Below are positions 11,640 through 22,119 of a DNA stretch of 64,000 nucleotides, one piece after another; within the stretch, counting starts at the first letter, position 1, and each line of letters begins with the position of its first letter. A program made the position numbers and the translations under genes. The DNA comes from Luidia sarsii (taxonomy: Eukaryota; Echinodermata; Asteroidea; Paxillosida; Luidiidae), in contig OX465114.1 in assembly GCA_949987565.1 (NCBI GenBank), forward strand, positions 3,810,832 through 3,874,831, in the 5' to 3' direction. The notes beneath the pieces are model-generated. The model ran no database searches, was not told the DNA's origin, and saw nothing but the letters and a program-made list of their open reading frames with translations.

Positions 11640-13680
11640 TGCCTTGTATAATTTATCAGGCTGGTTGATTGGAAATCGGAAACATCTATATCCCTGTAGA
11701 AATTTGCATTATTTCAGATGGTATTAAAGTTAATTGTTTATATTCGAATGTCTAGGATGCAATCACTTTTTCATTACATGAGTATTTTGTACTGACAGTA
11801 AAATGGTTTGGAGCGTATGAGGCAGTCTTTGACCGGAAACTGGATTTTGATCTTAAATGTTAAATTTGTCTGGCTGAATAATTGGCTGTACCAATAAAAG
11901 CGGGAATATTTATATCCTCTGTAGAATTGTGGACTCTTTTAGTTGACATCAAATGCTTTTGAGCGAAAAGGTGATCTGGGTCAATGTCGGGCTGGATGAT
12001 TGACTGCACCGTTGTTTTAGATGATAATACACGATGAATAGGTTTTAGGCGAATGTCTCTGTTAAAGCCACTTTTTCATCAGAGGAGTATTTCATTTTCG
12101 GTAAAAAGTCTCATAGCTTACAGCGATATTTCGACGGAAAAGGTGACTTTTGGTCAATGTTAAGTTTGTCATTCTAGATGATAACAATTTAATGCCTTTC
12201 GCAAGGCATTACATTTTAACTTACATCAGAACGAAATCGACCTCTTGTCGAAAACTTATTGCACCGTATGAATTGCACTAAAACCCACTCAATTTGATAT
12301 TATCTAAAATATGACAACACTCTATAAAGGATGGGCCTACATGTGTTCCAGATTTAATGAGTGCAGCCAATTATCCAGCCCGACAAATTAAACATTGACA
12401 AGAATCCCCTTTCTGTCGAAAACTTACTGTACGCTATAAAACATTTGTCTGACAGTTCGAAATAGTCCTCTATTGGAAAAGGTATTGAACCCTAGACATT
12501 CGAATAAATAACATTGAATTTGATATCATCTAAAAGTGTGCAACATTCTACAAAGGAAATAGGTGTTCCCGATTTGAATGTGCCAGCCAATCTTGCAGTC
12601 TGACAAACTTAACATTGAAACCTAACAATGAAAGCTCATTGCACCTTAGGAATTGCACTAAATCCAATAAATTAGATATTATCTAAATATTAAAACATTT
12701 TATAAAGGTTATATATGTTCCCGATTTGATTTGTGCAGCCAGTCATCCAGCCTGACGAATTTAACATTGATAAAAATTCACTTTTAAGTCAAAAAAACGT
12801 ACTAAGCACTACAAGACATTTTACTGCATAGTGATTGTACCCTAGTCATTGAACTAGAACCTTTTTTATTTGATTCTATTTGAAAGAGAAAGGGATTTAT
12901 ACAGATGCTATAGTTGTTCCCGAATTTATTTGATGCAGCCAATCATCCAGCCTCACAAATTTAACATTGACAAGAATCCCCTTTCTTTCGAAAACTCTAC
13001 GGTATAAGCCATTATTCTGACAGCTCGAAATACTCCTCTTTTGAAAAAGTGATTAAGTACCCTATTGACATTCGACGGAATCCCAATAAATTTAATATCA
13101 TCCGAATCAGTGCAACATTCTAAATAGGATATTATTGGTGCAGCCAATCATTCAGCATGACAAAGTTATCATTGACCAAAATCCACTTTTCTGTAAAAAC
13201 CTGCCAATGCAATACGGGTACAAGGATTTTTCATGCATATCCCCAAATACTCTTCTTTATCAAAATACATACAATTGAAATCTTGAAACTTTGATCGAGA
13301 AGGGATTTGGTCAATGTTAAATAAGACAGGCTGGGTGATTGGCTACAACATTTAAATCGGGATCAACTATAGTCTGTGTATACTGTTATACTCTTTCAGT
13401 CAAATGCGGCCTATAACATACAATTCAATCACTTTTCAAATAGAGGAGAATTTCGTGCTGTCAGTGTAAACTTAATGCCTTGTTTTAGCTGTTTTTCACA
13501 TTGGTCAATATTTATTTTTTTCACATTGGTCAATATTTATGATTGGCCTCACTCCAAAAGTTGGAAACACCATTATCCTTTGTAGAATCAAATGTGCTAG
13601 GTTTTAGTCGAATGCCTAGGGCACTCACTTTTCCAATAATTATGAGCATTTCTTGCTGCAACTAAAATACCTAGGCCTAT
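11640..13680. repeat. Inverted array of about 0.2-0.3-kb units in intron 1 of gene A
   Basis: Diverged units recur with landmarks such as GGCTGGTTGATTGG, CTATATCCCTGTAGAA, TCGAATGTCTAGG and AATGTTAAATTTGTC. They run in the + sense from about 11640 to 12190, in the reverse sense from about 12220 to 13200 (TCCAGCCCGACAAATTAAAC, CCTAGACATTCGAATAA), and in the + sense again from about 13300. A small hairpin, ATGCCTTTCGCAAGGCAT near 12192, sits at the switch point. No coding potential is seen. Confidence 0.65.
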
Positions 13681-13689
13681 TAAATAGGC

Positions 13690-14205
13690 CTAGGATCGGG
13701 GAAGCACAAACAGGGCTGGGTGGGGAAGTCATCGGGGAAGCGCAAACAGGGCTGAGTGGGGAAGTCATCGAGGAAGCACAAACAGGGCTGGGTGGGGAAG
13801 TCATCGGGGAAGCACAAACAGGGCTGGGTGGGGAAGTCATCGGGGAAGCACAAACAGGGCTGAGTGGGGAAGTCATCGAGGAAGCACAAACAGGGCTGGG
13901 TGGGGAAGTCATCGGGGAAGCACAAACAGGGCTGAGTGGGGAAGTCATCGAGGAAGCACAAACAGAGCTGGGTGGGGAAGTCATCGGGGAAGCGCAAACG
14001 GGGCTTGGTGGGGAAGTCATCGGGGAAGCGCGAACAGGGCTGGGTGGGGAAGTCATCGGGGAAGCGCAAACAGGGCTGGGTGGGGAAATCAATGGGGAAG
14101 CACAAACAGGGCTGGGTGGGGAAGTCATCAGGGAAGCGTGAACAGGGCTGGGTGGGGAAGTCATCGGGGAAGCGCGAACAGTGCTGAGTGGGGAAGTCAT
14201 CAAAC
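13690..14205 (+). repeat. 36-bp minisatellite, about 14 copies
   Basis: Unit: GGGGAAGTCATCGGGGAAGC then RCAAACAGGGCTGGGT (R = A or G), repeated in near-perfect register. Because 36 is a multiple of three, several frames stay open on both strands (12-residue repeats), but the array lies inside intron 1 of gene A. It is not a gene. Confidence 0.93.
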
Positions 14206-14602
14206 GCGACTTTTTTTTGCCATAATTTCCGCTTTCCTGCCCCATTTTAGCGTAGTCAAATAACACGTTATGTAAGACTTTTAATCTTCGATAAAAAAAT
14301 CACACACAAACGAACGACTATACCACTGTTGTGTTATACATCGGATCAGTTGATTTAGCCTGTACAGGCTACTTATTACAATAGTTTGTGGGTACACGCT
14401 TTACGAAAACTAGGTCGCTGGACCCTCGGCAGGATTGGTTCTACATCGCCCACCATTGAGCTTCCGGTCCCACCTCAAATATATTATGTGATCATCCATA
14501 TGCGCACATGTTAAGATCAGAGTGCGTTATTATGCCGAAGAAAGTGACAGACTCTTTATCAATATTAATGGATATATGTCTTTATCTATTTACTAATTAT
14601 AG

Positions 14603-14884
14603 AGGGATCGAGCTGGCCACAAGGAGTCTATGGGTTACCGATGCCAACCATCGGTTGCCCGACTGATTCTGGCTTTGACTGGAAGACAGGATCCCGTTTC
14701 CAAGACACATCAAGCGAATCGTCAAATTATTGGTTAGCAGGAAACCACATCAAAGGTCCACACACACGTCTCGACTTGTGGCAGCACTTCTGCATGAAGA
14801 CCGTAGACCGTGTTGCTGATACTGATCCTGTCTGGCCGAGTGGGCAGTACTGCTTGTTCAAGTACGGACAAAACTGTCCAAACG
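14603..14884 (+). CDS. ApeC gene A, exon 2 (N-terminal half of ApeC domain)
   Basis: Acceptor ATTATAG at 14596-14602, donor GTAAGC at 14885. In frame with exon 1 it reads GSSWPQGVYGLPMP, then GCPTDSGFDWKTGSRFQDT, a divergent loop (14710-14778), then WQHFCMKT and WPSGQYCLFKYGQNCP. The W-P-x-G-x-Y-x-L opening, the G-C-P, the W-x-x-G-x-x-x-Q-D-T and the F-C-M-K-T are signature ApeC motifs. Length is 282 bases, against 288 in gene B and 285 in gene C; the difference lies entirely in the loop. Confidence 0.92.
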
Positions 14885-15200
14885 GTAAGCTATGTAAAGA
14901 TTCCCCTGCGTGGCGAATACCGTGCATTCAGAATGCAGGTCGTTTGCAGGTCGTTTAAATAGCAAAGCGCAAATAGGCAGAGAGTGGGAAGTCATTTTTT
15001 TCGTGGAAATTTGATTTCAAATGGTCACCCAAATGCGTCACCTGTTAAAAAGAAATAACCGCTATAAACATAACAATGTAATATGCTTAGAAGAAAATAA
15101 AATCAGAAATTGGAAAGTAAAACGACCGTTCACAACCCAGACAATACAGATTACACTTTACATTTTGCTTCTGCTTTTCTCCCTTTCATTTTCGGTCTAG

Positions 15201-15541
15201 GTATGTCATCTGGTTCCGTATTCTGGGATGACGAGAATACTGGAAACACTAACAGCGTCAATGGCACCGTGCCATCGGGAGTGTACGACCAGGACACTCT
15301 GATCCACTTCTGCTGTATGACCGATGGTAATGCATCTGTACCGATCACCTTGCCGTCACACAGCCCGTTCTACCTGTTCCCTTACCCCGGTCCGTGCCAG
15401 AAGGTGCAGGATATGGCTGACACACGGGAGTGGTTCCAATGGAGTGTGGATGGCCTGGGCTATCAGAATGGCAGTCACCCGGACACTTCATTTCACTCCT
15501 ACTACACATACCTGCGTTTCTGCTATTACAATAAAATATAA
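15201..15541 (+). CDS. ApeC gene A, exon 3 (C-terminal half of ApeC domain)
   Basis: The acceptor TCGGTCTAG ends at 15200. The exon reads GMSSGSVFWDDENTGNTNS, GTVPSGVYDQDTLIHFCCMT, ITLPSHSPFYLFPY and ends RFCYYNKI before TAA. The S-G-x-x-x-W-D-D-E, H-F-C-C and C-Y-Y motifs are typical of ApeC. An AATAAA overlaps the stop region and a second lies near 15568, either of which could serve polyadenylation. Confidence 0.92.
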
Positions 15542-16105
15542 CGCGACATCTAACCTTTGCGCGTCAAAATAAATCCTTGGAAATGTCCCGCCTTCGATTC
15601 TATAGGTATCTTTTCGAAAAACAAAATACCAAATCACTGTTACTTCAAAGGGCCTTTAAATTCAAATGCTAGCTCCCAATCGGAGCCTGTGAAATTAACC
15701 GAACATTGATTGTTGATTTTCTTTTAACAGCAGTCTCATGGATGGAGATAATTAACGAACGAATCATAGGATGACCGTAAGTTGTGTATAATCAACTCAA
15801 TTGAACATTTTCTGACACATTTGAACTTGATCCATCACAATTTAACATTATACCCATCACAACTAAATAAATCTAAAGCAATACCAGCTCTTCTCCTCAG
15901 TGCGTAAAACGAATTTCACCGAAAAATAACGATTTATTTTTTGGTTGTTTGCTTGACTGGCAGTGGGAGGGATGGAGCTCTTTACCGAACTGATTACCCG
16001 TCTGATTGTTATCAGCCTCTAAGGCTGAGATTGGGATGCTTACACGTTAACACATTCAGATGCAACCAAGCAATTGTTTTAATCCTGATTAGGGAAGGCC
16101 ATTAT
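15542..16105. other. 3' flank of ApeC gene A
   Basis: Non-coding, but closely matched by 63278-63840 downstream of gene C, so it belongs to the duplicated block. No further gene seen. Confidence 0.6.
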
Positions 16106-16110
16106 GGAAG

Positions 16111-16200
16111 GGGTGGATAGCTCAGACGGTAAGAGGGCTGGTTCGCAAAAAGAGATGTCTATTATTCAAGTCCCTGTTTAGTACATGTTTTATTTTCCAT
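16111..16200 (+). mobile_element. tRNA-derived SINE, copy in duplicated block
   Basis: A tRNA-like head has an A-box-like GGATAGCTCAGACGGTAAGA and a B-box-like TTATTCAAGTCCC about 35 bases later. The cloverleaf is degenerate and lacks a clear acceptor stem, and the same sequence recurs at 63846-63930. It is better called a SINE head than a tRNA gene. Confidence 0.6.
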
Positions 16201-16636
16201 TTGTTTTCATAGACAAAATATATAATCGAACCCTATATCCAAATGTCCATGACAATCAAACACCATGTGGTAAAACCTAAAAAACAACAGCGATGCATTA
16301 CATGGGGGTTGTATTCTTAATAATCAATCGCAAACATCTTATTTTTAAGAATTATGATTGAAAACGCAACGCACATGCAAGATTCGAAGCGGGCTTTTGA
16401 TAAGAATTCAAGCGCTCTGTATGCGCACGCAAAGTGTCAGTGTTTATAAAATCCTACAGTTAACGTACAGACCTATTTCCAAGTGTCATTTGCTCTAATA
16501 TAGGACCCAAGTGGATTTGAACAGCGAGAGTTGCATATGCATTGGAGACGTAAGGTGGCGTTGTCAACATTATTTTGTGTGAGTTCGTGAGAGTGATTAT
16601 TTTAACCCATTAAAGTCAATCAAGTCAATCAAGGGT

Positions 16637-16860
16637 CGTGTTCCTGAGTGGACGAAGGAGGGCATTCAGAGGCTCCAGGCCTGCTTTGATTGTACAGACT
16701 GGACTCTATTCATTGACAGCGCAGCTGACTTGGATGAATGAGCACAAGTTACTGTGAACTACATTACATTTTGCGAGGACCTGTGCATCCTCAAGGAATC
16801 GGTGATTAGGTATCCAAACGATAAGCCTCAGCTTGACCGTTCAGTGAACTAAGCACTACA
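16637..16860 (+). pseudogene. L2/CR1-type LINE ORF2 fragment (endonuclease-RT linker)
   Basis: The frame reads RVPEWTKEGIQRLQACFDCT, DWTLFIDSAADLDE, stop, AQVTVNYITFCEDLCILKES, YPNDKPQLDRSVN, stop. The C-F-x-C-T-D-W, I-x-F-C-E-D and Y-P-N-D-K-P motifs match the segment just before the reverse transcriptase in L2-like LINEs of aquatic animals. Two in-frame stops and missing flanks show it is dead. Confidence 0.75.
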
Positions 16861-17309
16861 TGCAAGGTATACGACATTTAAACGCCGGCATACAACACCT
16901 TTAAATCGTGCAAATTATGGGGGTAGGAAAGCAACAATCGCTGCCAATACAATCACGAGTTTTAACGGGGTCCTTAAAATTTGGTGACGTAGGAAAAGTA
17001 AATTTTTCTTTTGCTTTTAACCAGGCAAAAATATAAGCAAGTGCATCTGTTTTTACATGTCATGGTTGGATTCCTAACCATCATTTATATAAGAAATGTC
17101 AAAGTCTCTACGAAAAGCTAGATTGTAATGGTCCTCTCTTAATTTACAAGGGAAAGTATTAGGAACGTATCAATTATTTTTGAGTTTCGATAATTTGTGA
17201 AAAAATCGTATCGTATTTCGTCAACGTGTCTCAAAAGTAGATTGCTTCAAAGAACGACTAATAATTATAAATAAATCCGAATTTGGGAATGTTCAGCAGT
17301 TAGTGAATA

Positions 17310-17723
17310 GACCGATCCAGTAAGCCACGCCCACCATAGCAACGGCCAAGCAACCGCGACATGCACACAACGTGTCACGATCGCTTACACGCCGTGCGCG
17401 CCCACTGCACGCCCGCAACCATCGAAAACACTTCTCTACGTTACACTTTGTTTTGGAAAAGGCCAAAAATATACATTTCCTCTCTTGCCAGGGTATCTTG
17501 CAATGAAAATATAAGCACTGCTTGATCATGGTTAAGGATAGAACTCGGGTTTGCAAAGGAATTGCCCCGTACATACGAAACAAAAGTAAACACATGAACA
17601 AGTGTGTAGTAAAATTACACAATTTAAAACGTTATGTCGTACACACTGGCGGCAATTTGTCGGACCTTAATTGTGCGTTGTGATTGGTCAATTTGTCAAG
17701 GGGCGTGGCCTACTGGATCGGTG
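17310..17723 (+). mobile_element. Complete mariner-type MITE with 23-bp TIRs
   Basis: The left end GACCGATCCAGTAAGCCACG (17310 on) and the right end at 17701-17723 are inverted repeats of 23 bases with two mismatches. The element is flanked by TA at 17308-17309 and 17724-17725, the target duplication of Tc1/mariner elements. It is 414 bases long and has no transposase, so it must be mobilised in trans. A truncated relative lies at 2957-3235. Confidence 0.8.
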
Positions 17724-17938
17724 TATTCATATCAATGGACGGCACATTATTGCTGCTTTATAGGCACATAGAATGTTCATTACATGGATCAAATTTCAAT
17801 GATACCATTCTTTTTTATTCGGTTTGATAATGAACACTGTACATATGTAAACAAGCGATTAGACACTATGATCGTCAATTGTACACCAATGTGACATATA
17901 ATGTTAGAAAATTAAATACAGAACGTTTTTGGTATGAA

Positions 17939-18398
17939 TCCTGAAAAAGCCGTGGGCGGATTCTGACCCCTTTATTTTTTCAAAGCGTCTCTTTGATATA
18001 AGGCTTTATTACTGTTTTGGCCATCTTATTGGGCACCTTTTGGCACCAGTTTTGTTAAAATTGGAGGTGCCGTTCTCTGCCAATGAACATTTGTCTGGGC
18101 CATGGTGTAGTTTTGACGGATTTTGTTATCATTGACTTACACTACATAAACGCATAGCATCCAAAGCGCATTTTTAAGGAATTATTTTACATAATTATCT
18201 CATTAATATTTATGTAAACAATTATCGTTCGTGTTTCATTATCATTGTAAATTCATGCAAATTGGGGAAATTCATTACAAAAAAGGAAATCTGATGAAAT
18301 CCACTGTAAAAACAATTAAAAAAGGGAAATCTATTACCTTGCCAAATATCATTTGAACCTGGCGGTGAGATCGTAAAAATAACCCGGCTCTTTGAGGG
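17939..18398 (+). mobile_element. piggyBac-like MITE candidate, diverged copy
   Basis: The right end CCCGGCTCTTTGAGGG matches the right end of 46612-47242, and the interiors align (CAAAGCGTCTC, GAGGTGCCGTTCT, TTGACTTACACTA, GCATAGCATCCAA). TGAA flanks both ends (17935-17938 and 18399-18402). The left terminus has decayed. Confidence 0.5.
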
Positions 18399-19849
18399 TG
18401 AAACATTTAACGGGTAATTATTTTATTTGGACTACCTGGACATCCGAGCTGAAGATTATTCTGTAGTTTCCATGTGGACAAAAATGAGCCTTTGTGAAAA
18501 AGTATAGCGATTTTTAGCAATTGATCTCACAAGCAGGTTGTTTCAATTGACAGCACATTATTCTGGTTTCATAGGCACCTATAATTTTATGTACAATAAT
18601 GAAATTTTAAAATTTGTATTTACATGTATTTTATGATCCTATTGTGACGAGTTCGCACCCCATATAATTAGTGGAACACTGTACACGTGTGAAAGAGATT
18701 AGACTATATAATTACATGATGTCAATGGTATAACGAGGTGGCTAGTCATTTCAAGAATTGAAAACACGGCGTTTTTAGACTGAAACTTTTAACAGGAGCT
18801 TATTTTCATTAGCTTACCTAGATAACCGAGCTGAAGATGTATCCATGAATTTGATATGGAGAGCAAAATTTTCTTGACGGAAAACCTTTAAAATTTCACG
18901 CCCACAGGTCGGCTCTTCGTACCAATGACACGAATGATTTGACATATGTAAATATCAGTAGATGCTGAATTATTTTAACGCTTGCTTATTATCGTATCTA
19001 ACCATTGTTTTCGTTGTCGAAATCCGAGATTAGCAATCAACAGAAATAATGTTCACGAGGAATTCGTTGTCTGCAAAGCCTAGCGGAATCTTTAAATTAA
19101 ACTTGATTTGTTCCCCAAACCGGACAATCACAAAGGAAAGGTTTCAATATCTAAACCAATAGTGATCTATATTTTCAGGGCAGTCAAGCGGTTCGAGCAC
19201 CACTAACGTGAGCAGATGAACACAAGTTTGTAAATACTTAGTAGATGGTGACTTTATGTTTATAATCATTCATGACAGTTTTGTCTGGAATTTTGAAATT
19301 TATCGAAAGCTAGTGAAATAGAGTTTGCCAGAGAATATGAAAAAGGGTTAGCATGAAATCAAATGCATAGAAAACCAAACGAACTGAATGAGTCAGAGGT
19401 ACTTGCTGAACAGATAAGCCACATTATTTACATCATAACAATTTTCGAGACAATAATAGTACGTTAACTAAGCCCCATTTCTATTCAATTGTCATGTACG
19501 AGAGAGGGAGAAGTAGAATATTCGCAAAAAGGTCAAGTTATGAAGTATGAGGAGATCAAAAACTGTGAATTGACAATTGTAAAAATTGAGAAAAACAGTC
19601 ATTTCCACGAAAACAAGATACCGTAAAACAAAAACGAGAATCCCCTTATGTCAAAACCTCTTAATTAGTTTCTTGGTAAATGTGTAAAATTAATGTTAGT
19701 GTTTATTATAGTAATTTTTAAAATTTGTATTACCTTGCATTGTTCAATTATTACGACAAAAATAATTATACGATTGATGTTTCTGTGGTGTAATAATTAT
19801 TTTAGTCAAACAAACCAAGGAAAAAGTGACTGTGAACTTTTGAACAATA

Positions 19850-19960
19850 GTGCAAAAATTGGCAAAGAAAACTTTTACTTGACCGGGATTTGAATCCGAG
19901 ACCTCTGGAATAACGTACCGTGGTCTGGGAGTGCATTGTTCGGTTGCTACCAGGGTTTTA
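19850..19960 (-). mobile_element. tRNA-derived SINE fragment
   Basis: On the minus strand, CCAGAGGTCTCGGATTCAAA followed by TCCCGGTC forms a B-box region after a degenerate A-box. The tail includes GTTTTCTTTGCCAATTTTTG, shared with other SINE copies nearby. Confidence 0.5.
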
Positions 19961-20059
19961 CATAAGACTTTGTGTAAAGTTAGTCATAAACCTAACACTT
20001 ACGAGCGTGTAACTATATTTAGACACTCCAATCATTACTTACACCCAAAAGCAAAACAA

Positions 20060-20205
20060 AAAAATAAAAAAAATAAACAGTTTTGAAAAATGGCAAAGAA
20101 AGCTATAACTTACCGGCGCTCTTACCATCTGGGCTATCCAGCCTTTAGATGGTGGCATCCCAAATAGTCAACTAGTCGACTCTTTGCCGGGATTGGGCGC
20201 CAGTC
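20060..20205 (-). mobile_element. tRNA-derived SINE with leader, inverted partner of 20262-20420
   Basis: On the minus strand, GGCTGGATAGCCCAGATGGT plus AAGAGCGCCGG is a good A-box region. The leader (GACTAGTTGACTATTTGGGA-type sequence) is an inverted repeat of 20262-20312. The B-box half is lost. Confidence 0.55.
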
Positions 20206-20261
20206 AGAAGCAATTCAACAAAACTGCCGTATATATAATATATATTTCTCCAGCAGGAATC

Positions 20262-20420
20262 ACCCCGGCAAAGACTAGTTGACTATTATTTTGGGAGGCC
20301 ACCTTCTAAGGTCTGGATAGCTTTAACGGAACAGCACTGGTATGTTAGTCCAGAGGTCTCGTGTTCAAGTCCCTTTCCAGTCAATTTCTCTTAGGCCATT
20401 TTTTTCAAGGTGTAATTATT
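20262..20420 (+). mobile_element. tRNA-derived SINE with leader
   Basis: Leader GACTAGTTGACTATTATTTT, then GGCCACCTTCTAAGG, then the A-box GTCTGGATAGCTTTAACGGA, then the B-box GTGTTCAAGTCCC. It pairs with the inverted copy at 20060-20205, and the two could form a long hairpin. Confidence 0.6.
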
Positions 20421-20560
20421 TTAAACAAGATAGGCCTATGCATAAATTTTGATTTTGTTTTTGGCACATGTATCACGTTTCGATTAGATAGCCAGTAATA
20501 AATCATCAGTATAATCACACAAATAATTATTTGTAATTGTATCGTTCATAATTATCCTTG

Positions 20561-21190
20561 TCAGTGACTTACTGTATGCCTTACGTTATGCACGGAGGAC
20601 CGTGTGCAGTGGAAAGGGATAAAGGAAAGGGTATTAGGCCTACACTGCGGGGCACGAATAGAATAAGTGATGCCTCTAATTTTGGAGAGTTCATTGCGCA
20701 AGGCTTCATTCGGTGTAGTTCGGAAGAATTGGATGTGTCCCAATTTGGATGTGGAAGCGGACGGATACTTCTCAAAATCATTGCAGAAAGTCGATGAACG
20801 CGCGGCTACACAATCTAGGGGTGTTTTTTTCTTGGGGTGATTAGGCCTAAGCCACACGGAAGAACACATGAATCTAAAAGAAATCCGGGAAATGAAGATC
20901 CAAACTACAATATTTTCAGCGAAGGTGTATAATAGACTTGTTTGTTTGGAGCTTGATTTAGTGATCTGGATTCTACACTGAAGATGAAGGAAACTCAGAA
21001 TCTGTGGTTACAATAATTGCTTGTTCTTTGATCCCAGCCAAACAATGACTCGTCTGAAACCTAGACCGAAGCCCCAACCATTTTTAGTCAATTGAGGGCG
21101 CTGTTTATGACCGTATTCAGTTCCGAGTGAGTTGCCGCGATATTACAAAGTTGTCAGCTTACTCTTTCTTAAATGCCTGTTATTGTGCCT
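20561..21190. other. Upstream region of candidate gene; unresolved ORFs
   Basis: Overlapping 102-codon (minus) and 79-codon (plus) frames occupy 20558-20869. Neither has a recognisable domain. The minus frame could be an exon transcribed divergently from the gene at 21197, but nothing in the sequence confirms it. Confidence 0.3.
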
Positions 21191-21196
21191 TTTGGT

Positions 21197-21271
21197 ATGG
21201 CAGGAACTGTTCAGCAGGCAGTGCACAGCTTGATTAATAGGAACCAGCATATTGAGGCACTTTTACGAGAG
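21197..21271 (+). CDS. Unidentified four-exon gene, exon 1
   Basis: The ATG at 21197 opens 25 codons (MAGTVQQAVHSLINRNQHIE and ALLRE) ending at a GTAATC donor in phase 0. Joined with exons at 22014-22119, 23344-23481 and 23676-23788, the frame stays open through all three junctions and yields a 143-aa protein ending in TGA. The N-terminus looks like an amphipathic helix. The middle is Ser/Thr/Pro-rich, followed by a predicted helix (STVAALTCARELARLQQ), an acidic-basic patch and a Ser-rich C-terminus. There is no signal peptide or membrane segment, so it is probably an intracellular adaptor or scaffold-like protein. I do not recognise the family. Consistent phases over four exons argue for a real gene; modest exon sizes and two weak splice sites limit confidence. 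Confidence 0.5.
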
Positions 21272-21515
21272 GTAATCATGACTCATGAGGTTGTATAGTC
21301 TATGGACATGGTGTTCATAACAAATAATGTACATACGTATAATTATATGTCATTAGTCCGAGTAACTTGGACCCGACAAGTCACCTTTTTTTATCGAATT
21401 TTGAAATTTTGAGGTTCGGGTGACTGTAGAGTGTAGAATCCAAGGACAACGGGTAATTATGCGCTTAAACAGGGACTTTGAAAAAAAAAAACGTTCAAAA
21501 ATTCACAGATTTCCC

Positions 21516-21610
21516 CCTAAAAGTAGTTGCGGTAACCGTAACCCTCATCCTCCCGAAGGTCGGAGACCTTCGGGAGGATGAGGGTTACGGTTACCGCAAC
21601 TACCTAAAAG
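21516..21610. mobile_element. Perfect 79-bp foldback element with 8-bp target duplication
   Basis: Arms 21524-21560 and 21566-21602 are perfect 37-base inverted repeats around CGGAG. CCTAAAAG flanks both sides (21516-21523 and 21603-21610). An 8-base duplication is the hallmark of hAT-type insertion. The element lies in intron 1 of the four-exon gene and consists of nothing but the hairpin. Confidence 0.85.
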
Positions 21611-22013
21611 TAAAACACCTTTAATTTAAACCGTCCCACGCGCCCATTGATTGAGGATTCATTGAGAATCACATATTCCAATACTGGTCATTTTGTTTTA
21701 CTCATGTTTGGGGAAAAGGGAGAAATTTCCCCTCAGTTGACCGAGAACGGGTCGACGAGCCGAGTTGGGGTGGCCATCTTTGATTTAAAACTGCATGACA
21801 TCACGATGTGCAGGCAGGTCCGGGTGCGGAGTGGTCTGCGGAAGTGTGCACGCGTTGAGCCCTACGACTGTTTTCTGAATAGTGCTAAGCGATGTCTTGT
21901 TTAAACTTGGAGGGTTGTGGTCAATTTGGCCAAGAATACAGTGCATATGAGTTCCACAAATCCTTCTCTTCACTTATGTATGAGTGTATGACAAGTGCTG
22001 CTTATTTCATCAG

Positions 22014-22119
22014 GCCTGTGATGATGTCAATCCCAGTTGCAAGTCAAACCCAACCCCTCCTCATAATGCAGACGAGAATTGGAGTACAGTCACCAATGCA
22101 GACAGTCTAGATGTGTCAG
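22014..22119 (+). CDS. Unidentified four-exon gene, exon 2
   Basis: Acceptor TTATTTCATCAG, donor GTACAG, 106 bases. In phase 0 it reads ACDDVNPSCKSNPTPPHNAD then ENWSTVTNADSLDVS. It is hydrophilic and probably disordered. This is the least certain exon, because a short exon with a weak donor could be mis-called. Confidence 0.45.

Larger units (their letters stand above)
14203..16240 (+). repeat. Segmental duplicate of 61794-64000
   Basis: From AACGCGACTTTTTTTTGCC onward this stretch matches 61794-64000 at high identity. The match covers the end of intron 1, exons 2 and 3 of the ApeC gene, the 3' flank and a tRNA-like SINE. The duplication therefore copied the 3' half of the gene with its downstream region. 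Confidence 0.9.
17740..20560 (+). repeat. Large dispersed repeat block, copy 1 (about 2.5 kb)
   Basis: Shares collinear landmarks with 42730-44630 (same orientation) and 32345-33600 (inverse). Examples are GGCACATTATTGCTGC with TTCATAGACACC-type sequence, the GCTTACCTAGATAACCGAGC block, the TTCTTGACGGAAAACC block, ATTCGTTGTCTGCAAA, and the terminal ATCACGTTTCGATTAGAT near 20472. No open frame longer than about 70 codons is conserved, so it looks non-autonomous. Nested in it are the piggyBac-like MITE at 17939-18398 and several SINEs. Confidence 0.7.

Noticed and set aside
13640..14266. 208-codon minus frame and 162-codon plus frame with 12-residue repeats
   Set aside because: Product of the 36-bp minisatellite in intron 1 of gene A; open on both strands because the period is a multiple of three.
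16111..16185. tRNA gene
   Set aside because: A-box and B-box are recognisable but acceptor and anticodon stems do not pair, and the sequence travels with a SINE body and a segmental duplicate.
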